Source of the DNA: an uncultured Alphaproteobacteria bacterium
GTDB lineage: Bacteria; Pseudomonadota; Alphaproteobacteria; HIMB59; GCA-002718135
Direction of reading: 5' to 3'
Assembly (NCBI GenBank): GCA_902540265.1
Contig: CACBLW010000006.1
Span: 1-64,000 of the forward strand
Length of the DNA: 64,000 nt
Shown here in pieces: positions 37,823 through 47,020 of the stretch (the first letter of the stretch is position 1; every line of letters begins with the position of its first letter). A program made the position numbers and the translations under genes. The notes under the pieces were generated by a model. It was given only the letters and a program-made list of their open reading frames with translations. It did not search any database and was not told the DNA's origin.

Positions 37823-38626
37823 ATGAAAATAGATGAAAATACATTACTTCAATTGTGTAATGCAGCTATCACTGCAGGAAATAGGGTTCTAGACTTTTAT
37901 GAACTTGACACTGAGATTATTTATAAAAAAGATGAATCCCCATTAACTAAAGCAGATTTAGATTCTAATAAAATATTACAAAGTAGTATCTCTAAAATTA
38001 CCCCAAACATACCAATATTAAGTGAGGAAGAATTTATTGCATGGGATACAAGAAAAAATTGGAAAAAATATTGGTTAATTGATCCTCTAGACGGCACAAA
38101 AGAATTCATAAAAAAAAATGGCGAATTTACAATTAACATTGCGCTAATTGAATATAATCAACCAGTCTTAGGTATTATTTATGCCCCAGCGTTAGGAAGC
38201 TTATTTTTTTCAAAAAAAAATTGTGGTTCTTATAAAATTTATACGAAAAGCAATCTTGATACTTTTAATAATTCAGAAAAAATTTCTGTAAAATATAAAA
38301 ATAAAGAAAAAATTATTGTTTTAGGAAGTAGGTCGCATTCAAACGTAGCTTTTGACAATTGGGTTAAAAATAAATTTACTGACTTTGAAATAATTGAAAA
38401 GGGAAGCTCACTTAAATTTTGTGAGATCGCTGAAGGCAAAGCAGATATTTATCCAAGATTTGGACCAACTTCTGAATGGGATATTGCTGCTGGTCATATA
38501 ATTTTATTGGAATCAGGTGGAAAACTTAAAAGTATAGATAACAAAGATTTAGTATATAATACAAAAGAAGATATTCTTAACCCGCATTTTTTTGCATATG
38601 CAGACGATGCTTTAATAAAAAACTAA
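37823..38626 (+). CDS. cysQ: 3'(2'),5'-bisphosphate nucleotidase
   Basis: CysQ removes the 3'-phosphate of PAP, the by-product of PAPS use, and so relieves inhibition of sulfate activation. The inositol-monophosphatase fold is shown by SEEEFIAW (metal-binding Glu pair), [20 protein letters not shown] (residues 92-111), and the second motif [14 protein letters not shown]. The 267-residue length is normal. Its stop shares one base with the cysD start (TAATG), so cysQ-cysD-cysNC is one operon. Confidence 0.93.
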   Translation: MKIDENTLLQLCNAAITAGNRVLDFYELDTEIIYKKDESPLTKADLDSNKILQSSISKITPNIPILSEEEFIAWDTRKNWKKYWLIDPLDGTKEFIKKNGEFTINIALIEYNQPVLGIIYAPALGSLFFSKKNCGSYKIYTKSNLDTFNNSEKISVKYKNKEKIIVLGSRSHSNVAFDNWVKNKFTDFEIIEKGSSLKFCEIAEGKADIYPRFGPTSEWDIAAGHIILLESGGKLKSIDNKDLVYNTKEDILNPHFFAYADDALIKN

Positions 38627-39525
38627 TGAAAAATAATCATCTTAAAAAACTAGAGACAGAGAGTATTCATATTATTAGAGAGGTTGCCGCAGAGTTTTCA
38701 AATCCTGTTATGCTCTATTCAATTGGAAAAGATTCATCTGTTATGCTCCACTTAACAATGAAAGCTTTTTCACCAAATAAAATCCCATTTAAACTTTTAC
38801 ATGTAGATACAACATGGAAGTTTAAAGAAATGATAAAATTTAGAGATGAAGTTTCTAAAAAATATAACTTGGATTTAATTGTTCATATAAATCAAGAGGG
38901 TGTTAAAAAAAATATTGGTCCAATATCCCATGGATCAAAAACACATACAGACATAATGAAAACACAGTCTTTAAAACAAGCCTTAAGTAAATTTAAATTT
39001 GACGCTGCTTTTGGTGGTGCAAGAAGGGATGAAGAAAAATCTAGAGCTAAAGAAAGAGTTTTTTCTTTTAGAGATATAAATCATCGTTGGGATCCTAAAA
39101 ATCAGAGACCTGAATTGTGGAGCCTTTTTAATACAAAAATAGGTAATAACGAGAGTGTAAGAGTATTTCCTCTATCAAATTGGACAGAACTTGACATTTG
39201 GCAATATATTTATGAAGAAAATATTCCAATTGTCCCCCTCTATTTAGCAAAAAAAAGACCAGTAATATTAAGAGATAACGTGCTCATAATGGTAGATGAT
39301 GACAGATTAAAAATTAAAGAAGAAGAAAAAATAGAAACTAAATTAGTTAGATTTAGAACTTTAGGATGTTATCCACTAACAGCTGCTATTGAGTCAAAAG
39401 CTTCTAGTGTTGAAGAAATAATAATAGAATTGCTTGAATCCAATAATTCAGAGAGGCAAGGCCGGCTTATTGATACAGATCAAATTGGATCTATGGAAAT
39501 TAAAAAACGAGATGGTTATTTTTAA
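38626..39525 (+). CDS. cysD: Sulfate adenylyltransferase subunit 2
   Basis: The small ATP sulfurylase subunit, which forms adenylyl sulfate (APS) from ATP and sulfate. The PP-loop is [13 protein letters not shown] (residues 31-43). Other CysD-specific stretches are [35 protein letters not shown], and the end [20 protein letters not shown]. The 299-residue length is standard. Its stop shares one base with the cysNC start. Sulfate activation enzymes are lacking in canonical SAR11 genomes, so this operon informs both lineage and lifestyle. Confidence 0.96.
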   Translation: MKNNHLKKLETESIHIIREVAAEFSNPVMLYSIGKDSSVMLHLTMKAFSPNKIPFKLLHVDTTWKFKEMIKFRDEVSKKYNLDLIVHINQEGVKKNIGPISHGSKTHTDIMKTQSLKQALSKFKFDAAFGGARRDEEKSRAKERVFSFRDINHRWDPKNQRPELWSLFNTKIGNNESVRVFPLSNWTELDIWQYIYEENIPIVPLYLAKKRPVILRDNVLIMVDDDRLKIKEEEKIETKLVRFRTLGCYPLTAAIESKASSVEEIIIELLESNNSERQGRLIDTDQIGSMEIKKRDGYF

Positions 39526-41396
39526 TGGATATAAATACCTTTTTTAAAAAACAGAATTCAAAAAATCAGGTTAAAATTCTTACATGTGGATCAGTTGATG
39601 ATGGTAAATCAACATTAATTGGAAGACTTCTATTTGATTCAAAAAGTATTTTTCATGATCAGATTTCACAAGCCGAATATGAAAGTGAAAAATATGGAAC
39701 TCAGGGTAAAGATATTGATCTCGCTTTGTTAATTGATGGATTGCAAGCTGAAAGAGAGCAAGGAATAACAATTGATGTAGCTTATCGATATTTTGAAACA
39801 CAAAAATGTAAATTTATTATTGCGGACACACCTGGTCATGAGGAATATACAAGAAACATGGCAACAGGTGCATCAAATTCTGATGTAGGGATTGTACTAA
39901 TTGATTCAACTAAAGGTATATTAGATCAAACAAAACGGCACACTTTCATTCTATCACTTTTAGGAATTAGACATATTATAATAGCAATCAACAAAATGGA
40001 TCTTGTAAATTATGATGAAGATATATTTACAAAAATAACAAAAAAATTTGAAATAATTTCAACAGATTTTGATTTTACTTCAAAAGATTATATTCCGATG
40101 TCTGCTCTAAAAGGAGATAATGTTTTTAGTGCTTCTAAAAATATGCCATGGTATCAAAAAGAAACTTTAATAAATACGTTAGAAAATTTAAAATTAACTA
40201 AAGATAATAAAAATGATAATTTCTGTATGCCTGTTCAATGGGTAAATAGATCCACTTCTGATTTTAGAGGATATAGTGGAACAGTAGTGTCTGGCTCAAT
40301 TAATATTAATGATAAAATTTATACAACAACTTCAAGTGAAGTCGCAAAAATAAATAAAATTATTACTCCAGAAGGAAATATGAAGAATGCTACGAATGGC
40401 CAAGCTGTTACTCTAACTTTGGACAAAGAAATCGATATTTCTAGAGGAGATTTAATTACAAGTAATTTAGATGACATAAAAATTACAGATCAGTTTGCTG
40501 CTCACATCATTTGGATGAATAACGAAAAGATGTTACCTGAAAGAAATTATATATTTAGATTTACAAACTCATACATAACAGGAAAAATTACTGATTTAGT
40601 TCACAAAATAAATATTAATTCATATGAAAAAATTGCCTCAAAGTCTTTGAAATTAAACGATATTGGTTATTGCAAAATTGCGTTGAGTAGAAAAACATTT
40701 ATTCAATCATACAATGACAATAATCAACTTGGAAGTTTTGTAATCATTGATCAATTTAATAATTTAACTGTTGGTGCTGGGGTTATTGATTATGAACTTA
40801 GAAGAGCAAGTAATATTTCATGGCATGAAATGTCTGTTGACAAAGTGAAGAGATCAAAGATGAATTCTCAAAAACCTTCTGTATTATGGTTCACTGGTCT
40901 TTCAGGATCAGGTAAATCTACTATTGCTAATATTTTAGAACAAAAATTACATGATCTAAATAAAAGAACATATTTATTGGATGGTGATAATATCAGACAT
41001 GGTCTTAACAAAGACTTAGGATTTACAGATGAAGATAGGGTAGAAAATATAAGGAGGGTTTCAGAAGTCGCAAAATTAATGACTGATGCTGGATTAATTA
41101 CTTTAGTTTCATTTATATCCCCTTTTAAATCAGAAAGAAAAATGGCAAGAGATTTATTTGAAGATAGTGAGTTTGTTGAAATTTTCGTGGATACACCATT
41201 GGAAGAATGTGAGAGTCGAGATCCAAAAGGATTATATAAAAAAGCTAGATCAGGAATATTAAAAAATTTTACAGGAATAGATTCAGATTATGAGGTACCT
41301 TCTGATTCAGAAATTAAATTGAAAACACTTTCAAAAAATCCTGAAGAATTAGCTGATGAAGTTTTAGATTTCTTGAAAGTTAATAATATAATTTAA
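39525..41396 (+). CDS. cysNC: Bifunctional sulfate adenylyltransferase subunit 1 / APS kinase
   Basis: A CysN-CysC fusion of 623 residues that couples GTP hydrolysis to APS formation and then phosphorylates APS to PAPS. The GTPase part has G1 GSVDDGKST (22-30), G3 DTPGH (101-105) and G4 NKMD (156-159), followed by beta-barrel domains. The APS kinase part begins around residue 450 with the P-loop GLSGSGKST (458-466), LDGDNIRHGLNKDLGFTDED and FISPFKSERKMARDLF. All active motifs look intact. The product PAPS can serve sulfate assimilation or sulfotransferases; no PAPS reductase or sulfotransferase is in the window. Confidence 0.96.
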   Translation: MDINTFFKKQNSKNQVKILTCGSVDDGKSTLIGRLLFDSKSIFHDQISQAEYESEKYGTQGKDIDLALLIDGLQAEREQGITIDVAYRYFETQKCKFIIADTPGHEEYTRNMATGASNSDVGIVLIDSTKGILDQTKRHTFILSLLGIRHIIIAINKMDLVNYDEDIFTKITKKFEIISTDFDFTSKDYIPMSALKGDNVFSASKNMPWYQKETLINTLENLKLTKDNKNDNFCMPVQWVNRSTSDFRGYSGTVVSGSININDKIYTTTSSEVAKINKIITPEGNMKNATNGQAVTLTLDKEIDISRGDLITSNLDDIKITDQFAAHIIWMNNEKMLPERNYIFRFTNSYITGKITDLVHKININSYEKIASKSLKLNDIGYCKIALSRKTFIQSYNDNNQLGSFVIIDQFNNLTVGAGVIDYELRRASNISWHEMSVDKVKRSKMNSQKPSVLWFTGLSGSGKSTIANILEQKLHDLNKRTYLLDGDNIRHGLNKDLGFTDEDRVENIRRVSEVAKLMTDAGLITLVSFISPFKSERKMARDLFEDSEFVEIFVDTPLEECESRDPKGLYKKARSGILKNFTGIDSDYEVPSDSEIKLKTLSKNPEELADEVLDFLKVNNII

Positions 41397-41398
41397 TT

Positions 41399-42721
41399 TT
41401 AATTTTTAATTTTTGAAGCAGGTTTACCATACTCTACATTTAAGCCACCATATCTTCTCACTCTAATATTGCATTGTTCTGCGTGACCAATAAATCCCTC
41501 AAGATAAGATAGTCTAGATCCATATTCTCCGATAAGTTTAGCTGCTTCATCTGTCATAATTTTTTGATAGGTGTGAGTTTTAATAAACTTACCAACCCAT
41601 AAACCGCCAGTGTATCTTCCAGCTTTTTTAGTAGGAAGAGTATGATTGGTGCCTATTACTTTATCACCATTAGCAACATTAGTTCTAGCTCCCAAAAATA
41701 GAGCTCCATAAGATTTCATATTTTCTAAAAACCAATCATCTTTTTTTGTCATTACTTGTACGTGTTCTGATGCTATTTCATTTGCTTTAGATAACATCTC
41801 CTCATAGGTGTCACACAAAATAATTTCCCCGTAATCTTTCCAGCTTGTACTCGCTGTTTCTTTAGTAGGTAATATTTCTAAAATTCTATCAATCTCTTTA
41901 AATGTTTCTTCTGCAAGTTTTCTTGAGTTTGTTATCATAACAGCTGGAGAATTATATCCATGTTCAGCTTGTCCTAATAGATCAGTTGCACATATTTCAC
42001 CATCAGCAGTTTCATCAGCAATAACCATTGTTTCAGTTGGACCAGCAAATAAATCGATACCAACTCTGCCATACAATTGTCTTTTTGCTTCAGCAACAAA
42101 TGCATTGCCAGGTCCAACAAGCATATCAACTGGTTTAATCGTTTCTGTACCAATAGCCATTGCACCTACTCCTTGCATTCCTCCTAAAACATAAATTTCG
42201 TGAGCACCACCCATTTTCATTGCTGTTACAACTGCTGGATTTGGTTTACCTTTAAAAGGTGGAGTAGTGGCTACAATTCTTGGCACCTTAGCAACAGAGG
42301 CAGTAACAACTGACATATGTGCAGAAGCCACCATTGGAAATTTACCGGCTGGAACATAGCAACCAACTGCTTGTACAGGTATATTCTTATGACCTAGAAT
42401 AACACCTGGGTGCGTTTCTACTTCTAATTCACTTAAAGTTTTTAGTTGTGCTTCAGCAAATGTGCGCACTTGTTTCTGAGCAAATTTAATATCTTCTTTA
42501 TCATCATCAGATATTTCACTGATTAATTGATTAATTTGATCTTCATTTAACCTAAAACTATCTGGTGAATAGTTATCAAATTTTTGAGATAACTCTCTAA
42601 TGTGTTTATCACCTTCTGACTCAATTTTACTTAATGTTTCCTCAACAATTTTTTTTACTTTATCATTATCTTCAATTCTTTGTTTTACATCTAATCCTTT
42701 TTTTAAATATTCAATTGCCAT
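41399..42721 (-). CDS. HisD-family dehydrogenase (sulfopropanediol 3-dehydrogenase/HpsN-like)
   Basis: A 440-residue zinc- and NAD-dependent alcohol-to-acid dehydrogenase of the histidinol dehydrogenase family. All four expected zinc ligands are present (Gln251 and His254 in GQAEHGYNSP, Asp353 in NGDKVIGTNH, His413 in FIGHAEQ), as is the catalytic Glu-His pair (319-320, SEHVQV). True HisD usually reads QAEH-GPDSQ; the change to GYNSP and the lack of any his gene nearby argue against histidine synthesis. The nearest characterised relative I know is HpsN, which oxidises 2,3-dihydroxypropane-1-sulfonate (DHPS) to sulfolactate. The gene is followed upstream by a SnoaL-like gene on the same strand, two bases away, both probably under the operator at 43,860. 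Substrate is inference. Confidence 0.82.
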   Translation of the reverse strand: MAIEYLKKGLDVKQRIEDNDKVKKIVEETLSKIESEGDKHIRELSQKFDNYSPDSFRLNEDQINQLISEISDDDKEDIKFAQKQVRTFAEAQLKTLSELEVETHPGVILGHKNIPVQAVGCYVPAGKFPMVASAHMSVVTASVAKVPRIVATTPPFKGKPNPAVVTAMKMGGAHEIYVLGGMQGVGAMAIGTETIKPVDMLVGPGNAFVAEAKRQLYGRVGIDLFAGPTETMVIADETADGEICATDLLGQAEHGYNSPAVMITNSRKLAEETFKEIDRILEILPTKETASTSWKDYGEIILCDTYEEMLSKANEIASEHVQVMTKKDDWFLENMKSYGALFLGARTNVANGDKVIGTNHTLPTKKAGRYTGGLWVGKFIKTHTYQKIMTDEAAKLIGEYGSRLSYLEGFIGHAEQCNIRVRRYGGLNVEYGKPASKIKN

Positions 42722-42723
42722 AA

Positions 42724-43821
42724 TTATTTTTTATGAATTAATTTAAAGATATCAATACCTATTTGATCGAGTATGTGTGCTATATCAATTGGTACCCAAT
42801 TTTCCCTAATAAGTCCTTCATGATGTAAATAAAAATCCATTACTCTCATTGTTATTTTTTTATGAGTTGGTTCATACCCTAGCCAATCACTAGATCCATG
42901 GACACATTGGATACTATGCCAACCCCCAGTCATTGAATAATTTCCATCCCCAATTTCAATGTAATGACCAATTTTCCAATAATCTCTGTCCTTAAATGTA
43001 AGTCTAAATGGGAGTTGGTGATGATCAACAAAACCATTTAAACCTCTAGCTGTGCCTATACCACTTGGTCCATACCACATCATTTTTGGATGCCAATAAT
43101 CTTGTTGAGGATGATTAATTAATTTTTCTTTTATTTGATCTTTTGTAAGACCTGGTTCAGTCTCGGGTTTAATATTTAAACTTCTTTGCATAGTTAAATC
43201 TTGATTTAAAGATTGAAGAGATAATTCCTTATCTAAATTTTGATTATTTTCTCCATCACCTGTAATAGGAGAAGGCCACATACCCTCTACACCAAGAGAT
43301 TTATTAATGGGCCAATGACCAGCCTGACGAATAAAATCTACAGTATCAATCAATGTGTAGGATTTTATTATTTTGTTATTAGTTATTTGATGTGCCTCAC
43401 ATGTTCGAAGATGAATTGTTTTGTTTGTTGGTTTAACGCCCAACCATTCATTTGAAAATGTTCCAGTTAAATGACTAACAAATGAAACAAAAACTTTATC
43501 TCTGAATGCTCCACCAATAACTAGATTATTTCTTCTTTCAAGATCAGGAAATGCTTTTTTTAAAGGTATTAAATATTTATTTTTTATTTCTTCAATTCCC
43601 TTAATTTCATTAACTGGATGAAAGCCATTAAGCTCTGCATCTACATGATATAAATTTTCAAGATTATCTTCTAAATCTTCAATAGAACATTCAGCAATTT
43701 TATTTAATAAATTTTTAAAATATTTTTTGTTTTCGATATTTATTTTTGGATCAAGATCTAAATGAATTATGTTTGAGTTACCTTTTTCACCTGTATCAAA
43801 GTTTTGTATTTTATTTGCCAT
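42724..43821 (-). CDS. Tandem SnoaL-like (NTF2-fold) protein, type II, with N-terminal extension
   Basis: A 365-residue protein with two NTF2/SnoaL-like domains. The first covers about residues 45-185 (LYHVDAELNGFHPVNEIKGI, TGTFSNEWLGVKPTNKTIHL, IDTVDFIRQAGHWP), and the second about 220-360 (MMWYGPSGIGTARGLNGFVD, GYEPTHKKITMRVMDFY, ENWVPIDIAHILDQIGID). SnoaL-type folds include polyketide cyclases, isomerases and hydratases as well as non-catalytic binders; no reaction can be assigned. The second domain resembles those of the proteins at 47,021 and 49,269. Reading leftward it heads an operon with the HisD-like dehydrogenase and is divergent from the bicupin gene. Confidence 0.7.
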   Translation of the reverse strand: MANKIQNFDTGEKGNSNIIHLDLDPKINIENKKYFKNLLNKIAECSIEDLEDNLENLYHVDAELNGFHPVNEIKGIEEIKNKYLIPLKKAFPDLERRNNLVIGGAFRDKVFVSFVSHLTGTFSNEWLGVKPTNKTIHLRTCEAHQITNNKIIKSYTLIDTVDFIRQAGHWPINKSLGVEGMWPSPITGDGENNQNLDKELSLQSLNQDLTMQRSLNIKPETEPGLTKDQIKEKLINHPQQDYWHPKMMWYGPSGIGTARGLNGFVDHHQLPFRLTFKDRDYWKIGHYIEIGDGNYSMTGGWHSIQCVHGSSDWLGYEPTHKKITMRVMDFYLHHEGLIRENWVPIDIAHILDQIGIDIFKLIHKK

Positions 43822-43859
43822 AATAATTTAATAACACTATTGTTAAATTATAATTGATT

Positions 43860-43877
43860 TATTCATTATTTTGAATA
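43860..43877. promoter_or_regulatory. Candidate LacI-family operator, site A
   Basis: TATTCA-TTATTT-TGAATA, a perfect 6-base inverted repeat with a 6-base spacer, extended by one more pair (T before, A after). It lies in the 91-base gap between the divergent SnoaL-like (42,724-43,821) and bicupin (43,913) genes. The same half-sites and spacing recur at 48,062 and 50,709. A second copy of the half-sites with a 7-base spacer overlaps at 43,879-43,897. Confidence 0.65.
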
Positions 43878-43912
43878 ATATTCAAAAAAAATGAATAAAA
43901 GATCATAACAAT

Positions 43913-44884
43913 ATGTCAATTAATATTACAACTAGATTAGCAAAATTCGATGAACTTATTCCTAGTAATATTCCATTTGTTGAGGGAAAATTAAAAGGTC
44001 ATCAAGATAGAAAAAATTATTCAGTAATAGGCCCTGGTGTCAGTGAAGATGCTAAACAAAACGTTAAAATAGCTGAAGAACATGGTTTTAATATTGGTGC
44101 GGTAAGCGCTGCTCCAATGAATGGTTCTGGTTTACATAGTCATACAACTGCAGAAGTTTTTATCATTCATTCAGGCGCTTGGCGTTTTTACTGGGGCGTT
44201 GATGGTACAGAGGGAGAAGTAATCCTAAAAAAAGGTGATATTGCTTCTTTTCCTACAAATATGTTCAGAGGTTTTCAAAATGTAAGTGATGAAGAGGCGC
44301 TAATGTTTGTTGTGTTAGGTGAAAATGATCCAGGTGTTATTACTTGGACGCCTAAACTTTTAAAAGATGCAAAAAAATCTGGCATGGTATTAATGAATGA
44401 TAATTCTTTAATCGACACAGAGAAACAGAAAATAACAGATGAGACTAAAATTATTCAACCACTAAAAGATAATGAATTAGAGAGTTTCGACCATTACTCT
44501 TCAGAAGACATTGAAAAATTTGTTATTCGATTTAATGATAAAGATAAATACTTTGTAGATGATGATCACTATCAATCTAATAAAATTATTAACTATATTG
44601 ATCAGTTTCAAATTCATGATAAATCTTTTATGCCAAATATACCGCATTCAACAGGTTTTAGCCTTTCACTTCTGAACGGCAAGAGTGCTCATATACATGA
44701 ATACAAACTAGAGAAATCAGAAGTGTATCATTGTTTATCTGGCGAATGGGAAATAGATTGTGATGGAGATAAAGTAGTAATTAAAGAAAAGGATACCTTT
44801 TCAGTACCAAAAAATTCACTACGTTCAATCAGACAGATAAGTGATCATGATGGTAATTTATTTATAATACGACAAACTAATTAA
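43913..44884 (+). CDS. Bicupin domain protein
   Basis: A 323-residue protein with two cupin barrels. The first metal motif is intact (His75, His77 and Glu81 in GLHSHTTAEVFIIHSG), but the usual histidine of its second motif is missing (GDIASFPTNMFRGFQN). The C-terminal cupin reads AHIHEYKLEKSEVYHCLSGE with an extended spacing before Glu, and its second motif also lacks His (VPKNSLRSI). Bicupins include gentisate-type dioxygenases, oxalate decarboxylases and isomerases; with only three candidate ligands in each barrel the metal site is atypical. It precedes a SnoaL-like gene by 11 bases in a rightward run with the MetE-like gene. Function unknown. Confidence 0.75.
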   Translation: MSINITTRLAKFDELIPSNIPFVEGKLKGHQDRKNYSVIGPGVSEDAKQNVKIAEEHGFNIGAVSAAPMNGSGLHSHTTAEVFIIHSGAWRFYWGVDGTEGEVILKKGDIASFPTNMFRGFQNVSDEEALMFVVLGENDPGVITWTPKLLKDAKKSGMVLMNDNSLIDTEKQKITDETKIIQPLKDNELESFDHYSSEDIEKFVIRFNDKDKYFVDDDHYQSNKIINYIDQFQIHDKSFMPNIPHSTGFSLSLLNGKSAHIHEYKLEKSEVYHCLSGEWEIDCDGDKVVIKEKDTFSVPKNSLRSIRQISDHDGNLFIIRQTN

Positions 44885-44895
44885 ATATTAATTAT

Positions 44896-45888
44896 ATGAA
44901 AGGATTTGATGCACAATTCAAAGATTTTCCTGATTATATTTTAAAGATCACATATCAAATTTGGGAAAACAATGATGTTGAAGCAATAAGAGATTATTAT
45001 GCTGATACTCCAAACGTAAGTCTTCCAACACCTACAAGATCTCCATCTGGAGTAATTTATGGTGCTGACCCAGTAATTGAAAGTACTTATGCAAGTAAAA
45101 AATTATTTCCCGACAGAACACTTTTAGGTGAAGATGTGATTTGGACAGGAAATGATGATGAGGGATATTTTTCATCACACCGCATTTTATCAACCTCTAC
45201 TCATTCTGTTGATGGTATGTATGGGAAAGCGACAGGAAAAAAACTATATTACCGAACTATTGCTGATTGTGCATGCATGAATAATCAAGTTTATGATGAG
45301 TGGCTTGTGAGAGATCAAGGAGCAATTGTGAGACAAATTGGAATTGACCCCAAGAAATTTGCAAGCAATCTAATTAAAGATGAAGGCGGTCCTGAAAAAG
45401 CAAGTAAACCCTTTGATCAAAATACACCTGTTAAATCAATTTATAAATCTCCTGTATTAGCATCTGGTAACATTGGAGAATTATATGCAAATATCTTAAC
45501 TTCTATTATGAACATTAATTTAGAGAAAACAATAAATGATAATTATGACAGAGCCATACAGCAATTTCAACCAGGGGGAAATACTCACCATGGTAGAGAT
45601 GAGGTAATAAAATTTTGGAAGCAACTAAGAGATGCTTTTCCCAATGCACTATTCTCAGTTGAACACATTGCATTTACTGAAGAAAAATATGAACCTAAAA
45701 AAGCTTCAGTTCGATGGTCTATGGTAGGCAAACATGAAGGGGATGGCCTTTTTGGGAAAGCCTCTAATTCAAAAATTTATATAATGGGTATCAATCATGT
45801 TGAATTTGGAGAAAGAGGTATTAAAAATGAATGGGTTCTCTATGATGAAACTATGATCTGGAAACAAATTTTACTAAAAACAGGTTAA
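44896..45888 (+). CDS. Tandem SnoaL-like (NTF2-fold) protein, type I
   Basis: A 330-residue protein of two SnoaL-like domains. It begins MKGFDAQFKDFPDYILKITY followed by QIWENND, nearly the same as residues 51 onward of the protein at 48,133 (MKGFEDQYKNIIDYIVRITY then QIWEEKN), so the two are paralogues. The first domain carries EDVIWTGNDDEGYFSSHRI and IADCACMNNQVYDEW; the second, PGGNTHHGRDEVIKFWKQLR and ASVRWSMVGKHEGDG. His and Asp residues in these strands could be catalytic, but I cannot assign a reaction. It lies between the bicupin and the MetE-like gene (gaps of 11 and 4 bases). Confidence 0.7.
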   Translation: MKGFDAQFKDFPDYILKITYQIWENNDVEAIRDYYADTPNVSLPTPTRSPSGVIYGADPVIESTYASKKLFPDRTLLGEDVIWTGNDDEGYFSSHRILSTSTHSVDGMYGKATGKKLYYRTIADCACMNNQVYDEWLVRDQGAIVRQIGIDPKKFASNLIKDEGGPEKASKPFDQNTPVKSIYKSPVLASGNIGELYANILTSIMNINLEKTINDNYDRAIQQFQPGGNTHHGRDEVIKFWKQLRDAFPNALFSVEHIAFTEEKYEPKKASVRWSMVGKHEGDGLFGKASNSKIYIMGINHVEFGERGIKNEWVLYDETMIWKQILLKTG

Positions 45889-45892
45889 TTTA

Positions 45893-47020
45893 ATGTCTAA
45901 TATTTTAACAACACATGTTGGAAGCCTTCCTAGATCAAAAGAACTTTCAGAATTTTTATTTGCAAAAGACAAGGGAGAGAAATTTAGTCAAAGTAGTTTT
46001 GATCAAGTATTAAAAAAAAACGTCGAAAGTGTGGTGAAGAAACAACTTGATGTTGGAATTAATTTTGTCAGTGATGGGGAGATGAGTAAAATCAGTTATG
46101 CTACATATATTAAAGACAGAATTGATGGTTTTTCAGGTGAAAGTGAAAGAAGAGCACCTGCTGATCTTGATGATTTTCCAGAATATAAAGAAAAGATTGC
46201 TAAAAGTGGAGGCACACCAACTTACACCAGGCCATGTTGCACAAACGAATTAAAAGTAAAAGATGAAACGTCTCTTCTACAGGATATAAATAATTTTAAA
46301 AATTCACTTGATAAATTAAATCACCAACATGCATTTATGAACTCAGCTTCACCTGGTGTCATAAATGTTTTTATGCCAAATAAATTTTATAGTACCGAAG
46401 ATGAATATTTGGATAAATTATCTAATATTATGGCTAAAGAATACGAGGCTATAACAAAATCAAATATCCAAGTTCAGTTAGATTGCCCAGACCTTGCTTT
46501 AGCAAGACACATGAACTTTAAAAATTTATCTGAGGATGAATTTATCAAACGTGCAGAACTACAAATTGAATGCCTAAACTCAGCATTATCTAATGTAGAT
46601 GTTGAACAAACTAGAATGCATATATGTTGGGGTAATTATGAAGGGCCCCACACACACGATATTGCTCTAGAGAAAATATTACCTATAATTTTGAAATCAA
46701 AGATAAAATACTTTCTGATTGAATCTTCTAATCCTAGGCACGCACATGAATGGAAAGTTTTTCAAGATATAAAGTTACCAAAAGATAAAGTCCTAGTTCC
46801 TGGCGTAATCGACTCAACCTCTAATTTTGTTGAACATCCGGAAGTTGTTGCAGATAGATTAATTCAGTTTTCTACAGTCATTCCAAAAGATCAATTAATG
46901 GCAGGGACAGATTGTGGTTTTAGTACATTTGCTGGTTTTGGAAAAATTGATGAAAAAATTTGTTATGAAAAGCTCCAGGCATTAGTTGAGGGTACTAAAC
47001 TTGCCTCAAAAGTTATCTAA
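45893..47020 (+). CDS. Cobalamin-independent methionine synthase-like (MetE C-terminal domain) zinc protein
   Basis: A 375-residue stand-alone barrel of the MetE C-terminal family (COG0620). The zinc ligands of MetE are all present: His243 and Cys245 in RMHICWGNYEGPH, Glu277 in FLIESSN and Cys341 in GTDCGFSTFAG. The N-terminal half of true MetE, which binds folate, is absent. Stand-alone members include folate-independent methionine synthases and alkyl-transferases such as epoxyalkane:coenzyme M transferase, all activating a thiol on zinc. Its place in a SnoaL-cupin run, rather than with met genes, favours thiol chemistry on the cluster's substrate. That is inference. It ends one base before a convergent SnoaL-like gene. 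Confidence 0.8.
   Translation: MSNILTTHVGSLPRSKELSEFLFAKDKGEKFSQSSFDQVLKKNVESVVKKQLDVGINFVSDGEMSKISYATYIKDRIDGFSGESERRAPADLDDFPEYKEKIAKSGGTPTYTRPCCTNELKVKDETSLLQDINNFKNSLDKLNHQHAFMNSASPGVINVFMPNKFYSTEDEYLDKLSNIMAKEYEAITKSNIQVQLDCPDLALARHMNFKNLSEDEFIKRAELQIECLNSALSNVDVEQTRMHICWGNYEGPHTHDIALEKILPIILKSKIKYFLIESSNPRHAHEWKVFQDIKLPKDKVLVPGVIDSTSNFVEHPEVVADRLIQFSTVIPKDQLMAGTDCGFSTFAGFGKIDEKICYEKLQALVEGTKLASKVI

Noticed and set aside
41399..42721. Calling the HisD-like gene histidinol dehydrogenase for histidine synthesis
   Set aside because: The residues after the zinc-binding QAEH differ from true HisD and there are no other his genes nearby; the neighbourhood is catabolic and transport-related.
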